Source: Romboutsia lituseburensis DSM 797
Lineage (GTDB): Bacteria; Bacillota; Clostridia; Peptostreptococcales; Peptostreptococcaceae
Direction: 5' to 3'
Assembly: GCF_900103615.1 (NCBI RefSeq)
Contig: NZ_FNGW01000001.1
Span: 248,001 to 312,000 of the forward strand
DNA: 64,000 bases
The position numbers and the translations under genes were made by a program. Shown piece by piece: positions 15,532 through 25,668 of this stretch; position 1 is the first letter of the stretch; every line of letters starts with the position of its first letter. The notes under the pieces were generated by a model. The model searched no databases. It was not told where the DNA came from and saw only the letters and a program-made list of their open reading frames with translations.

Positions 15532-17607
15532 TTAAAATTCTTCGCTATCAAATAATATCTTACCGTCAAAGAATTTTCCACCTTGCTCTTCTTTTAACTT
15601 GAACTTTCCTATAAGTTCCTTTAACATTTCCGCTTGGCTTGATAATTCTTCACTAGCTGCAGCGCTTTCTTCTGCTGTTGCTGAATTCGTTTGAACAACG
15701 ACTGATATTTGTTCAACACCTATATTCACTTGGTTTATATGTTGAGCTTGTTCATTACTTGCATTTGCTATTTCTTGTATAACATCAGCAGATTTTTGTG
15801 CTCCAGAAACAACTTCTTCAAGAGATTTTGCAGTTTCAGAAACAATTCCACTTCCATTTTCTATTGCTAAAAGTGATTTTTCAATTAACTCTGCTGTATC
15901 CTTTGCACTTTGAGCAGATTTTGCCGCTAAGTTTCTTACTTCATCTGCTACAACAGCAAACCCTTTACCAGCTTCACCAGCACGAGCTGCTTCTACTGCT
16001 GCATTTAAAGCTAATATGTTTGTTTGGAACGCTATATCATCTATATTTTTTATTATATTTCCTATTTGATTAGATGTATTGCTTATTTCATTCATAGCTG
16101 CAATCATTTCTTGCATTTGCTTTTTACCTTTTTCTGTAGCTGCACTTGATTGTATAGAAATTTGTTTTGCTCTTTCTGCATTTTGTGCAGTTTGCTTTAC
16201 TTGCATTGAAACTTCATTTATTGTTGCCGAAAGCTCTTGAACCGAACTAGCTTGTTCTGTCGCTCCTTGAGATAATAATTGAGCCCCCTCAGCAACTTGA
16301 TCAGAACCTACTGAAACTTGTTCTCCTGCTACATTTATTTGAGATAAAGTATCATTTAAACCTTCTACAATTTTATTTACTGCTAATAGTATTGGGGCAA
16401 AATCATTTCTAAATAACTCATTTAAATGTTCATTATCTACTTCAACATCTAAATTTCCATTGCTAACTTCTGTTAACATATATGTAAGTTCATTTATCAT
16501 ACTTCTTAAGTCTTCTACGATATTAGTAGTAGCATCTGCTACTAAACCAATTTCATTATTCGCGTCTAATTCAATAGTATCTGAGTTTAAATCACCTTCT
16601 GCTAATGATTTTAATCTTTCACTACATGATTTTAATGGATTTCCTATTTTATTAGAGAATATTATAGCTACCGCAAATGCTATTATTGTAACTACAATTG
16701 TAGTTATTGCTGTTATTATCATTGAACGATATGTTGAACCCATAAAATCTTTTGCATTTGCCATTACACCTATACCCCAGCCATTACTATTGCTTACAGG
16801 TGCATAACCTAACATCCATCTTTGCCCATCAAACTTCGCTGTTGTATATCCTGTTTGTCCTGATATAAGCTTTTTGTCAGCTTCTGCAAAAGGCATTTGA
16901 CTTTCGTCTGTTTGAGACTCTTTTATAGAGTTTGCTACACCTATACGACTTTCATCTTTATGACCAATTACAGTACCTTCACTATCTATAAGGTATGCAT
17001 AACTATTTTCACTTACTTGTATTCCTTTTACTATATCATTTAAAAGTTCTTTAGGTGGGTCAAATGATACAACCCCAACTATTTCACTTCCTTGTATACC
17101 ATCTTTCCAAATAGGAGCTGAAACTACAAGAGTTAAATCTCCTGTTACTTTACTTATAACTGGACTACTTAAGTATTCTTTACCACTCATAGAAATTTTG
17201 AAATAATCTCTCTCTGAATAGTCCTTTCCACTAAAGATATCTTTTCCATTTACATCTATAATTTGACCTAATGCTAATCCATATAATTTCTCTTGATGCT
17301 TTATAATTTCTTGTTTTTCTTCAACACTTACCTTAGGATCTGATATTTTTTGCATAATACCGGTTTGAATCGCTGCATTTTGAACATTTTTTATTTTAGC
17401 TGCTGCATTTTCAGAAGCTTGTTTAGTAGTTTCTACAACCGTTTTCGATAAAATTTCTTCAGAGCTTTTATAAGTTAAAAAACTTGTTATTGACCCTAAA
17501 AATACACAACTAATAACTGCAAAACATACTATTATTAAAGTAAGTTGAGTTTTTATACTTTTATCTTTTTGATTATCCTTACTTTTTAGTTTGAACTGAA
17601 ATTTCAT
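15532..17607 (-). CDS. Methyl-accepting chemotaxis protein with extracellular Cache domain
   Basis: 691 residues: N-terminal TM (about 22-44), extracellular dCache-like sensor (about 55-290; [37 protein letters not shown]), second TM (about 297-318), HAMP, and a long cytoplasmic signalling helix pair with tip [20 protein letters not shown] and [15 protein letters not shown]. Methylation-type Gln/Glu pairs surround the tip. The sensor family binds amino acids or other small metabolites. AAGGAG lies 9 nt before the ATG. The 5' leader of over 200 nt holds a GEMM-I riboswitch and terminator, so expression should follow c-di-GMP, linking taxis to the motile/sessile decision. Confidence 0.95.
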   Translation of the reverse strand: MKFQFKLKSKDNQKDKSIKTQLTLIIVCFAVISCVFLGSITSFLTYKSSEEILSKTVVETTKQASENAAAKIKNVQNAAIQTGIMQKISDPKVSVEEKQEIIKHQEKLYGLALGQIIDVNGKDIFSGKDYSERDYFKISMSGKEYLSSPVISKVTGDLTLVVSAPIWKDGIQGSEIVGVVSFDPPKELLNDIVKGIQVSENSYAYLIDSEGTVIGHKDESRIGVANSIKESQTDESQMPFAEADKKLISGQTGYTTAKFDGQRWMLGYAPVSNSNGWGIGVMANAKDFMGSTYRSMIITAITTIVVTIIAFAVAIIFSNKIGNPLKSCSERLKSLAEGDLNSDTIELDANNEIGLVADATTNIVEDLRSMINELTYMLTEVSNGNLDVEVDNEHLNELFRNDFAPILLAVNKIVEGLNDTLSQINVAGEQVSVGSDQVAEGAQLLSQGATEQASSVQELSATINEVSMQVKQTAQNAERAKQISIQSSAATEKGKKQMQEMIAAMNEISNTSNQIGNIIKNIDDIAFQTNILALNAAVEAARAGEAGKGFAVVADEVRNLAAKSAQSAKDTAELIEKSLLAIENGSGIVSETAKSLEEVVSGAQKSADVIQEIANASNEQAQHINQVNIGVEQISVVVQTNSATAEESAAASEELSSQAEMLKELIGKFKLKEEQGGKFFDGKILFDSEEF

Positions 17608-17766
17608 TCGTATTTTCTCCTTTTATATTTTACCATTTTTCCTTTGCTATTTTATTAACACGTTTTCCCATAAATAAGCTTAGTTACTTTAAATATATTT
17701 GTATAAATAAACCTCCTCTTCACTAATTATTTTAATAGTTAGACATACTGCATTTTGCAAAAAAAT

Positions 17767-17818
17767 AAAAGAGCATAAACTTAAGCCCGCTTACACTCTT
17801 TTTATAGTTTACACTCTT
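17767..17818 (-). terminator. Riboswitch-linked terminator with duplicated 5' arm
   Basis: On the minus strand AAAGAGTGTAAACT (17818-17805) pairs over 14 bp, including two G-U pairs, with AGTTTATGCTCTTT (17780-17767), then ATTTTTTT follows. A second copy of AAAGAGTGTAA (17800-17790) can compete for the same 3' arm. The stem begins about 15 nt after the aptamer. Confidence 0.7.
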
Positions 17819-17829
17819 TTTTTAAAAGA

Positions 17830-17913
17830 TAATTTATGCAACTGGCTAACTTAAAAAAGTCCCTATAGCTTTGCGTCACCGGATCACTCCGGGTTTGCCT
17901 ATTAAATTTTTAT
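17830..17913 (-). ncRNA. Cyclic di-GMP-I (GEMM-I) riboswitch
   Basis: The minus strand carries the GEMM-I core in order: AGGCAAACC, a P2 hairpin CCGGA-GTGA-TCCGG with a GNRA tetraloop, the joining segment TGACGCAAAGC, a P3 helix GCTATAGGGAC...TTAGC, and the 3' CAGTTGC. The flanking AATTTA/TAAATT can close P1. A terminator follows and then the chemoreceptor gene 160 nt further on. c-di-GMP is the likely ligand. I could not confirm by eye the single position (G20 or A20) that separates c-di-GMP from cGAMP binders. Confidence 0.88.
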
Positions 17914-18057
17914 AATATAATACTCAGCATATATTAACATAAAAATTAAAATTTGTAAATATTTACAATAATATGTAATATTATGAAATTATTTTTAATT
18001 TTAATATAAAATGTTCAATATTTATAATATTCCCATATAATATTTGTGTATTTTTTA

Positions 18058-18789
18058 TTATAAATTCCATTTATCATCTATATATATCATTTTTTTGGTC
18101 ATTCCACCATCAATAATAATATTTGATCCGTTTATAAAATCGTTATCTTCATTAGTTAAAAATAGACAAGCGTTAACAATATCTTTTGGCACACCTACTC
18201 TTCCAGATGGGTGCTGCTTTTTATCTATATCTGATAATTCATAATCATCAACTTTAATCCATCCAGGGCTAATTGCATTAACTGTTATAGGTGTTTCTGA
18301 TAAAGATATAGCCATAGTATTAGTTAAGGATATTAATCCTCCTTTTGATGCCCCGTAAGCTTCCCATCCAGCTTCATTTTGATTAAACCTCGTTGATGCT
18401 ATGTTTATTATTCTTCCATAGTTCTCACCTTCGTTTGCCTTTATAAATTCTTTTGAACATATAAAACTACCTCTAAGATTTACTGATATAACGTCATCAA
18501 ATTCACTTAATTCTATATCAAATATAGATTTATTAAACTTACTTATAGCTCCATTGTTTATTAGCACGTGTACTGATCCATGTTTTTTTACAACATCTTT
18601 AAATACATTTTTTATTTGATCTTCACTTTTTAAGTCAGCTTTATAAAAATCTATATTCTTTTCGTTAAATTTTGTATCTACTATATCTATTGCTATTACA
18701 AATGCATTTAACTTTGCATAAGCTTTTGCTATAGCATTTCCTAATCCATTTGCAGCTCCTGTTACAAATACTACTTTATTTTTATACAT
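18058..18789 (-). CDS. Short-chain dehydrogenase/reductase (SDR)
   Basis: 243 residues with the classical SDR signature: NAD(P)-binding TGAANGLG (about 10-17), INNGA (about 87-91; NNAG-like), the catalytic Ser in NIASTR and YGASK (Tyr/Lys), then ISPGWIKV. The end of the cofactor strand, AIDIVD, has an acidic residue, favouring NAD(H). The substrate cannot be assigned. AAGGAG lies 11 nt before the ATG. It faces the same way as the next SDR gene (18920-19639) but a 130-bp gap containing an inverted repeat separates them, so they may be separate units. Confidence 0.87.
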   Translation of the reverse strand: MYKNKVVFVTGAANGLGNAIAKAYAKLNAFVIAIDIVDTKFNEKNIDFYKADLKSEDQIKNVFKDVVKKHGSVHVLINNGAISKFNKSIFDIELSEFDDVISVNLRGSFICSKEFIKANEGENYGRIINIASTRFNQNEAGWEAYGASKGGLISLTNTMAISLSETPITVNAISPGWIKVDDYELSDIDKKQHPSGRVGVPKDIVNACLFLTNEDNDFINGSNIIIDGGMTKKMIYIDDKWNL

Positions 18790-18919
18790 AGTTTTAGACT
18801 CTCCTTAACCTTTTATATTTATAGTTCGTCTGTATTTGAATATATAAGTATTATAGCCTACAAATTAACTAAATTATATTTATAATTTAGTAATTTGTAG
18901 GCTATATAATGTACTTTTA

Positions 18920-19639
18920 TTAATCCGCTTGCTTAGTTTTTGCTATAACAATTTCTCTTATACAAATATCTTGTGGTTGGTTATATGCAAATTCTATACA
19001 ACTAGCTATTTTCTCTGGCTCTAATCCTGCTTCTATGCTTTTTTTCCATTCATTGTAATCAGATTTTATATTCTCATCCGTAGTATGAGATAATAAAGGT
19101 GTTTCAACTACCCCTGGTGATATAGTTATCATTCTTACATTACTTTGAGATACTTCTTTTCTTATATTTTCAGTTATAGCATGGACTGCAAACTTAGTTC
19201 CACAATATACTGCATGATTATCAAAAGTTTTTCTTCCTGCTATTGAACTTATATTTATTATAGTTCCTTCATTTCTTTGAACCATATCTTTTAAAACTAT
19301 ATTAGTTCCTGTTAATATACCTTTTATATTAAGATCTATCATGTCATTCCATTCATCAAAGTTTTGTTCCTGAGGATGACCTAATAACATCATTCCAGCG
19401 CAATTAATTAAACAATCTACTTTTCCAAATTTTTGTTCAGCTTCTTTTATAGCTTCTCTTACCATTTCTAAATTAGTAACATCAACTGATTTACATAAAG
19501 AATTTGGTAAATTTAATTCTTCCATTTTTTCTAACCTTCTTGCCAGCAGTAATACTGGATGACCATTATTTGAAAATTTCTTAGCTATCTCTCTTCCTAT
19601 CCCTGAACTTGCTCCTGTCACGACTATTAATTTTTTCAT
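18920..19639 (-). CDS. Short-chain dehydrogenase/reductase, YdfG-like
   Basis: 239 residues: TGASSGIG cofactor motif (about 8-15), LLARRLEKMEEL where the Arg after the second strand favours NADP(H), INCAG, catalytic NISSIAG and YCGTKFAV, then ISPGVVETPLL. It resembles the YdfG-like 3-hydroxy acid dehydrogenase and general NADP-dependent oxidoreductase group. It is divergent from the HxlR-type regulator at 19793-20140 and is probably its target, a common pairing for electrophile- or quinone-responsive reductases. Confidence 0.88.
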   Translation of the reverse strand: MKKLIVVTGASSGIGREIAKKFSNNGHPVLLLARRLEKMEELNLPNSLCKSVDVTNLEMVREAIKEAEQKFGKVDCLINCAGMMLLGHPQEQNFDEWNDMIDLNIKGILTGTNIVLKDMVQRNEGTIINISSIAGRKTFDNHAVYCGTKFAVHAITENIRKEVSQSNVRMITISPGVVETPLLSHTTDENIKSDYNEWKKSIEAGLEPEKIASCIEFAYNQPQDICIREIVIAKTKQAD

Positions 19640-19721
19640 AATTATATCTCTCCTTCATTTCTTATTAATTATGTTATAATTATATATAAATTAATATTTT
19701 AATTTAAGTACGCACATTATA

Positions 19722-19745
19722 GTTACATAGGGAAACTAAGGTAAC
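19722..19745. promoter_or_regulatory. Possible HxlR operator
   Basis: GTTAC (19722-19726) and GTAAC (19741-19745) form an inverted repeat with a 14-bp spacer between the divergent SDR and HxlR genes. Short arms make this a weak call; position is the main support. Confidence 0.3.
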
Positions 19746-19792
19746 CTTTGTGTAATTTCAATGACGTTATTTTTGGAGGTCTTAAAAAATTC

Positions 19793-20140
19793 ATGAAAAA
19801 ATGTAGTCTAACTTGCGAAATGGAGATAACTTTAAATGCTATAGGAGGTAAATGGAAACCTCTTATACTTTATTATTTAATAGAAAATGGTACTAAAAGG
19901 TTTGGAGAAATAAAATCATTTATAAATCATACCTCTCATAAAACTTTAACTAATCAACTTAGAGAATTAGAAGATGATAATTTAGTTTCTAGAACAGTTT
20001 ATCCAACAGTACCTCCTAAGGTTGAGTATAGTATAACTGAAAAAGGAATGAGCTTATACCCTATACTTGAAGCAATGTGTGAATGGGGAGAAAAAAATTT
20101 AGATGATAGATACGAACTAATTAATCCACAATGTAAATAA
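19793..20140 (+). CDS. HxlR-family winged-helix transcriptional regulator
   Basis: 115 residues with the HxlR signature: [22 protein letters not shown], then RFGEIKSFI, the recognition region [20 protein letters not shown], and the wing [17 protein letters not shown]-terminal Cys residues ([10 protein letters not shown]) are in the place used as thiol sensor in several HxlR members such as YodB. The frame is open upstream to a TTG at 19748, but GGAGG lies 13 nt before the ATG at 19793 and the family starts near there. It probably represses itself and the divergent SDR. Confidence 0.9.
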   Translation: MKKCSLTCEMEITLNAIGGKWKPLILYYLIENGTKRFGEIKSFINHTSHKTLTNQLRELEDDNLVSRTVYPTVPPKVEYSITEKGMSLYPILEAMCEWGEKNLDDRYELINPQCK

Positions 20141-20150
20141 TTTTCAAAAT

Positions 20151-20187
20151 AAAAAGTGTTTTATATTTTTAATATAAAACACTTTTT
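20151..20187. terminator. Bidirectional terminator
   Basis: Perfect 17-bp arms (20151-20167 and 20171-20187; AAAAAGTGTTTTATATT) with a TTT loop. It ends the HxlR gene and faces the converging TIM-barrel gene. Confidence 0.85.
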
Positions 20188-20267
20188 ATTTTGCGATTTT
20201 ATCGATATTTATTTTTACAATCTTAACTATATTATTTAAAGCATATTCTAAAAATATAATAACCGTT

Positions 20268-21254
20268 CTATATAAACACTTTTTTATATAGCTCTAAAGT
20301 ATTATCCTGTATATTTATATATTTACTTAACTCTTCTAGAGATGTTGTTATAAATTCATATACTAAGTATTTTGGATTTATCATATCTACTAAATCCTTT
20401 ATTTTCTTGTTCGTAAATGGTTTGTGCTCATCTATTTTAGCTACATGAAAATAAACCTCTTCGTTAAATACATCAATCTTTTTACCCGTATTGCTAAATT
20501 TAGATATTTGCTCTTTTACATATTTTGAAGAAATTGATTTGCTTAAATGAATTCCTTTTATATATTTTTTTAGTTCTCCTAAATTATTTATTGTGTCAAT
20601 TAAAAAATCTATTCCTTCTTCTTCAGTATTTATATTTAAATTTGTATTTAGTAAATGACCTGTATCTAACATAAATCCTTTATTCTCATATTCTATATTT
20701 TCAATAAAATATTTTACTAAATCACAATCTACCATTCTAAGGCCTGGCCACCATAAGTTTTCAAAAAGTATAGTTATGTTAGTATCTAAATCTTTAAATA
20801 TCTCATTTACAAGTTCTATAGTTGAGTCTATGACATTTTTATCTGTATACGTAAAATCATAGCTATAACAATGCTTTAATTTTACATGAGATACATGAAA
20901 AACTGCATATTCCGCATTTAAGCTTTCTGCAGCCTTTATTTCTTTTTTATAATGATCTATTATATCTTTTTTGCTATTTCCTCCATAAAAGTTTATTACA
21001 TCTTCAACACTATTGAAGTCATCTAATAGTCCATCTTTATTTCCGTTCCAAAAATCTAGCCACATTGGATAATGTTTTAAATGTACTCCTTTTATAATAT
21101 CTTTTGAGATTAACTCTTCTTGATATCCTAATGGTGCTAATAATTCTATTGCATCTACTTTATGATCTTTTAAAAATTTGTTTATATTTTCACTATTATT
21201 CTCATATCTATCCATATCAAATTTATATGTAGATAAATTAATTATTTTAAGCAT
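20268..21254 (-). CDS. Xylose-isomerase-like TIM-barrel protein
   Basis: 328 residues with the layout of the AP-endonuclease-2 / sugar-phosphate-isomerase superfamily: DAIELLAP (strand 2), GVHLKHYPMWLDFW, AVFHVSHV (His on strand 4), ITILFENLWW (Glu on strand 5), GFMLDTGHLLN (Asp/His on strand 6) and IKGIHLSKS (His on strand 7). These are the expected metal ligands, so it is probably an active metal-dependent isomerase, epimerase or phosphodiesterase; the substrate is unknown. It stands alone between terminators. Confidence 0.72.
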   Translation of the reverse strand: MLKIINLSTYKFDMDRYENNSENINKFLKDHKVDAIELLAPLGYQEELISKDIIKGVHLKHYPMWLDFWNGNKDGLLDDFNSVEDVINFYGGNSKKDIIDHYKKEIKAAESLNAEYAVFHVSHVKLKHCYSYDFTYTDKNVIDSTIELVNEIFKDLDTNITILFENLWWPGLRMVDCDLVKYFIENIEYENKGFMLDTGHLLNTNLNINTEEEGIDFLIDTINNLGELKKYIKGIHLSKSISSKYVKEQISKFSNTGKKIDVFNEEVYFHVAKIDEHKPFTNKKIKDLVDMINPKYLVYEFITTSLEELSKYINIQDNTLELYKKVFI

Positions 21255-21387
21255 TTTTTCTCTCCCAACTTTAAAATTATATATTTTCTAATTACTAAAT
21301 TTTACATATAGATTAATTCAACTTCTAATTAAAATCAACTATTTTCTGTTTTTGACTTAATATTGTCATAATTTAAAAATAATCAAT

Positions 21388-21429
21388 AAAAATAGACTAT
21401 AATGTAAATTTACTTCATAGTCTATTTTT
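21388..21429 (-). terminator. Terminator of the propeller kinase gene
   Basis: Arms AAAATAGACTAT (from 21389) and ATAGTCTATTTT (to 21428) enclose a short AT-rich loop. On the minus strand a T run follows. It lies immediately after the kinase stop at 21432. Confidence 0.78.
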
Positions 21430-21431
21430 TA

Positions 21432-24400
21432 CTATATATTTTTATTCAGTTTAACTGGTAGTAATATAGTAAAAGTGCTCCCTTTATTTTCTTCACTACT
21501 TACATAAATATCACCATTATGAAGATTTATTATATGTTTCGTAATAGTAAGGCCTAAACCACTTCCACCTTTTTGATGATAATTTTCATCTACTACTTGA
21601 TTAAATCTATTAAATATTTGATCTTGTTTATCTTTTGGTATACCTATCCCTGTATCACATACATTTATTTGTACAAAATCATCTAAATCTTTTATAGTTA
21701 CTTCTATTTTACCACCTCTAGGTGTAAACTTTTTTGCATTGCTTATTAAGTTAACTATACATCTTTCTATTTCATCTTTGTCACACTCTATTATTTTTTC
21801 TTCTATTTCAGGATCTATAATTAGGTTTAATCCATTGGATTCTATATAATCTTTTAGTGATAAACAGGTTTCTTCTACTAAATAAACTATATCATTTTCT
21901 TTAATGTCTATATTATAACTTCCATCTTCTATTTTAGATGTATCTATTATATTATTAATTAAATTAAGAAGTCTATTTGTATTAGTTTGCATAACTATTG
22001 TATGGTAATCTATTTTTTCTTTATCAATACCTTCATCTCTTTTATTTAATTCTAATATAAGCTGCTGAGTTGTAGATATTACATTTAAAGGTGTTCTCAA
22101 CTCATGGGATAAATTTACAAAATAGTTAGTTTTATTTTGTTCAAGTTTTATAAGTTTGTCAAAAAGTTTTTTATTTTTTATCATTTCTTTTTGTAGTTGT
22201 AAAGTTTTTTTATCTACTAACCTATCCAACCTTTTAACCTTAGTTGCATTTAAATACAATATAATTGATATTATTAGTATATAAATACAAAATGCCATTG
22301 AGCTTAAAAGTATATGAGGCTTTATAATAAATGTTACTTTACTTTCCTTACTTTCAATACCATGATGATTTATTGCTTTTATAACAAATGTGTATTTACC
22401 AGGGTCAAGATCTTTATAAATTATTTCATTGTTATCAGTAACATTCCAATCACTATCATGACCTTCTATTTTATAGTAGTATCTATTATTTTTTGTATCT
22501 TTATAGTCTGGTAAAAAATACTTTATTCTTATTGAATTTCCTGTATAGTCAAATTTCATATTATTTATATCTTTATATGAAACATCGTTTACTATGAATT
22601 CATCAAATTTAACACTTGGTATACTCGTTCTGTCCTGATATATTTGAGACGGTTCAAATATATTAAACCCATTTATGCCTCCAAAGAAAAGTTCGCCTTT
22701 ATTGTTTTTAAAATAGGCACCTGCATTAAATTCATTACTTTGAAATCCATCTGCAACATTATAATTAGTAAATATGTCAGTTTCTGCATCTAATTTTGAT
22801 ATCCCATAATTAGTACTCATCCAAATATCTTTTTTATCATCTAGTAAAGTTCCATACACTGTATTACTACTTAGACCATCTTTTTCTGTATATGATTTAA
22901 ATTTTTGTGTCTTTAAATCAAATTTATTCAATCCATAATTTGTTCCTACCCATATATTGCCTTTAGTATCATCTATTATGCATCTTATCGAGTTTGAAGT
23001 TATACTATTGTTATTTCTTAAATCTTTTTTATAGTTTTTAATTGCATTATGTTTAGTATCTACTTTTATTAATCCACCATCTTTAAACGTTCCTATCCAA
23101 TAATTTCCTTGTGAATCTTCATGTATAGCACTTATATATTTATCATTTATTTTATACTTATCAAATATATAATCCATATCTTTCATTTCATCATTTGTAG
23201 TATTTAATATACCTAAACTATTTTCAGTTCCTATCCATAGATATCCTTTGCTATCTAAGCATAAGCTTTTAATTTTATTATTTTTTATTCCTTCTTTTGT
23301 TCCATAAATTTTTATTTCATTTGTTTTTTTATTTATCCTATTTAATCCATCATTTGTTGCAACCCATATATAGTTTTTATCACCAGTTATATAATTTATA
23401 GAATTACTGCTAAGCCCGTTATCTCTAGTTATATATTGTACTGTATGTTTCTTTCTATTTATGATGTTTATGCCATTAGATCTAGTTCCTACCCATAAAT
23501 TTTCACTATCATCTTCATATATTCCATGTATAACATTACTATTTAAAGACTGTTTTTCTGATGGCCTTTTTTTATAATGTGTTATATTATTTCTTGGGTC
23601 AAATAAGCTTATTCCTTCATAGGTTCCAATCCAAATTAACCCGGTATTATCTTGCATTAAAGAAAATACATCATCATTTAATAAGCTGTACCGATTTCCT
23701 AAATCATTGCTATAGTTCAAAAACGCTTCACTATCTTCATTGTATTTAGCAATACCTCTATCTGTAGCTACCCATATATTATCTTCACTATCTTTTAGTA
23801 TACTTCTAACAAAATTTCCTGGAAGAGAAGTACTATCTTCATCTATATTTTTATATACTGTAACTTTATTTGTGTTTATATTGATCTTATTTAACCCTGA
23901 ACTAAATGTACCAACCCACACATATCCATTTTTATCGCTATAAACTTTATAAATCGTATCTTCACTTATTGACTCTTTATCTTTACTATAAAAAGTTTTA
24001 ACACTCTTTGTTTTTACATCTATTTTATTTAATCCACCATACGTTCCTATCCATATATTTCCGTTTTCATCTTGATCTAAACTATATATATCTTGACTAG
24101 TTAAATTATCTTTGAGAATTCTTTTAAAACTATCATTTTTTTCATCATATATATTTAATCCATCACCCGTTGCCACTAAAATTTCACTATCTTTAGTAAT
24201 CAGTATATCACATACATTATAATTGGATAAATTACCAGTTTCCTTAGTATCAAAGTAGTTAGTTACTTTATTACTCTTTGTATCAATTTTACTTAAACCA
24301 CTTACTGTAGCCACCCATATATTTTTCTTATTATCATCTTTAATGGATAGTATATAATTACTAGCTATATTAGTAGATGGATCATTGCCTTGTTTATATT

Positions 24401-24647
24401 TTTTAAATTCATATCCATTATATCTATCAAGTCCATCATTAGTACCTATCCATATATATCCATTGCTATCTTGATATAAAGCTTCAACTGTCGATTGAGA
24501 TAATCCATCATCTATAGTTATATTTTTAAATTGAATGTTTGAACTATGAGCAAATACATAAGAAGTATTTGTGTATAAAAATATAACTAACAATATAGGT
24601 ATTAATTTGTTTTTAACACTTAAATTAATACTTACTCTTTTTTTCAA
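21432..24647 (-). CDS. Two-component-regulator propeller sensor histidine kinase
   Basis: 1071 residues. A signal peptide/TM at about 12-33 precedes roughly fourteen Reg_prop repeats (W[IV]GT..GL.[KR][IL]D pattern, such as IWIGTNDGLDRYN) that build two extracellular beta-propellers to about residue 690. A Y_Y_Y domain follows (RYYYKIEGHDSDW..., about 715-795), then a TM (about 797-818), a coiled coil, HisKA with VNLSHELRTPLNV and HATPase with GSGLGLTITKH. It resembles the N-terminal part of Bacteroides hybrid two-component systems but lacks the receiver and AraC domains, so it must signal to a separate regulator, none of which is adjacent. The TTG start is fixed by GGAGGAG 5 nt upstream. The extracellular part suggests a polysaccharide or peptide signal. 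Confidence 0.92.
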   Translation of the reverse strand: MKKRVSINLSVKNKLIPILLVIFLYTNTSYVFAHSSNIQFKNITIDDGLSQSTVEALYQDSNGYIWIGTNDGLDRYNGYEFKKYKQGNDPSTNIASNYILSIKDDNKKNIWVATVSGLSKIDTKSNKVTNYFDTKETGNLSNYNVCDILITKDSEILVATGDGLNIYDEKNDSFKRILKDNLTSQDIYSLDQDENGNIWIGTYGGLNKIDVKTKSVKTFYSKDKESISEDTIYKVYSDKNGYVWVGTFSSGLNKININTNKVTVYKNIDEDSTSLPGNFVRSILKDSEDNIWVATDRGIAKYNEDSEAFLNYSNDLGNRYSLLNDDVFSLMQDNTGLIWIGTYEGISLFDPRNNITHYKKRPSEKQSLNSNVIHGIYEDDSENLWVGTRSNGINIINRKKHTVQYITRDNGLSSNSINYITGDKNYIWVATNDGLNRINKKTNEIKIYGTKEGIKNNKIKSLCLDSKGYLWIGTENSLGILNTTNDEMKDMDYIFDKYKINDKYISAIHEDSQGNYWIGTFKDGGLIKVDTKHNAIKNYKKDLRNNNSITSNSIRCIIDDTKGNIWVGTNYGLNKFDLKTQKFKSYTEKDGLSSNTVYGTLLDDKKDIWMSTNYGISKLDAETDIFTNYNVADGFQSNEFNAGAYFKNNKGELFFGGINGFNIFEPSQIYQDRTSIPSVKFDEFIVNDVSYKDINNMKFDYTGNSIRIKYFLPDYKDTKNNRYYYKIEGHDSDWNVTDNNEIIYKDLDPGKYTFVIKAINHHGIESKESKVTFIIKPHILLSSMAFCIYILIISIILYLNATKVKRLDRLVDKKTLQLQKEMIKNKKLFDKLIKLEQNKTNYFVNLSHELRTPLNVISTTQQLILELNKRDEGIDKEKIDYHTIVMQTNTNRLLNLINNIIDTSKIEDGSYNIDIKENDIVYLVEETCLSLKDYIESNGLNLIIDPEIEEKIIECDKDEIERCIVNLISNAKKFTPRGGKIEVTIKDLDDFVQINVCDTGIGIPKDKQDQIFNRFNQVVDENYHQKGGSGLGLTITKHIINLHNGDIYVSSEENKGSTFTILLPVKLNKNI

Positions 24648-25062
24648 ATTAGCTCCTCCATTATTTAATTTTTAGTAAAATGTTTCCTAATTATATTATA
24701 TTTATTTTTATGGCCTTGGTAAAGCTTTACATTTATTTATTCTTCTTTTTTCTACATTTTTTTTGATTTTTATTTATTAAAATCAAAATAATAATCTATT
24801 TATAAAAAATTATTGTTTTTATAATTAAATCTTTCTTATGATAACCTATATTTCTTGTATTAACCAATATACTATATTGGTTAAATTCATCTTAGGTTAA
24901 TTTATTTCAAATTATTATGTTTTTGAATGAAAATATATTATAATATTTTTCCCTATTTTTTTACATTTTTCTACATGAAATATGTGTTATTATAAAATTC
25001 AGATATATTTATGTAAAATAGTTCCATATATAATTTTCATCAATCAATAAACGGAGGAAAAT
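24648..25062. other. Divergent intergenic region with a long palindrome
   Basis: 415 bases of very AT-rich sequence between the propeller kinase (leftward) and an unknown membrane protein (rightward). The only standout feature is the perfect 25-bp palindrome at 24860-24884. No ORF with ribosome binding site and no riboswitch core was found. Confidence 0.5.
24860..24884. promoter_or_regulatory. Perfect 25-bp palindrome, candidate operator
   Basis: TTAACCAATATA, a central C, then its exact complement: 12-bp arms with a 1-base centre. Neither side has a T run, so it does not look like a terminator. Half-site-like sequences occur nearby (ATAACCTATA at 24841, TAGGTTAA at 24893). Confidence 0.45.
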
Positions 25063-25602
25063 ATGAAGAAAAAACGCGAAAAATTTATTAGAGGTAAATT
25101 TATATCAAACTTAATTTCAATTTTGCTGTTAATAGAAATAGTTGCATATACCGTCGTATACCTAAACGTAAAAATTAATCCTGGCAATACGATTAACTCT
25201 GTGCAATTTTCTTTAGCACCAACAGTTATATGTTTAATAGTTTTTCTATTATTAAATGCTGCCTCATCTGAAGATAATAAATCTAAATTTTTATTATTTT
25301 TAAGTATTATAGCGGCATGGATTCCATGTCTATTAATTTATTATTTTAAAGACTTAGCAGTATTAGAAATAACTTTAAATAAATCTTTAACAATCAATGT
25401 TTTACCGCTATTTTCTATAATTATAGGTTTATTAGCAACAATAAAGTACATATCAGCTTTAATTACAATTTATATAACCGAAAAAGAAATGAGAAAACAA
25501 ATGGAATTGGAATATATGAGACTAAGAAGAGAGAGTCATAAAAGGGAGTTAGAAGAAAAACGTCGTAATGCTCGTAAAAGGCGTTATACTTATTTTAAAT
25601 AA
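25063..25602 (+). CDS. Unknown four-TM membrane protein with basic C-terminal tail
   Basis: 179 residues, not recognised. About four hydrophobic segments (15-35, 46-64, 75-95, 113-138) are followed by a strongly charged helix rich in Arg, Lys and Glu (EKEMRKQMELEYMRLRRESH and onward), probably a cytoplasmic coiled coil. CGGAGG precedes the ATG by 7 nt. It is divergent from the propeller kinase and may share its operator. A terminator follows immediately. Confidence 0.72.
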   Translation: MKKKREKFIRGKFISNLISILLLIEIVAYTVVYLNVKINPGNTINSVQFSLAPTVICLIVFLLLNAASSEDNKSKFLLFLSIIAAWIPCLLIYYFKDLAVLEITLNKSLTINVLPLFSIIIGLLATIKYISALITIYITEKEMRKQMELEYMRLRRESHKRELEEKRRNARKRRYTYFK

Positions 25603-25618
25603 AATTATAACTATAGAT

Positions 25619-25653
25619 AAAGCCCATCAATTTTAATAAAATTAATGGGCTTT
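25619..25653. terminator. Bidirectional terminator at the end of the ornithine operon
   Basis: AAAGCCCAT ... ATGGGCTTT with an extended AT-rich inner stem. It lies between the unknown membrane protein and the convergent orr gene and serves both. Confidence 0.82.
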
Positions 25654-25668
25654 ATAAATACTTTATAT

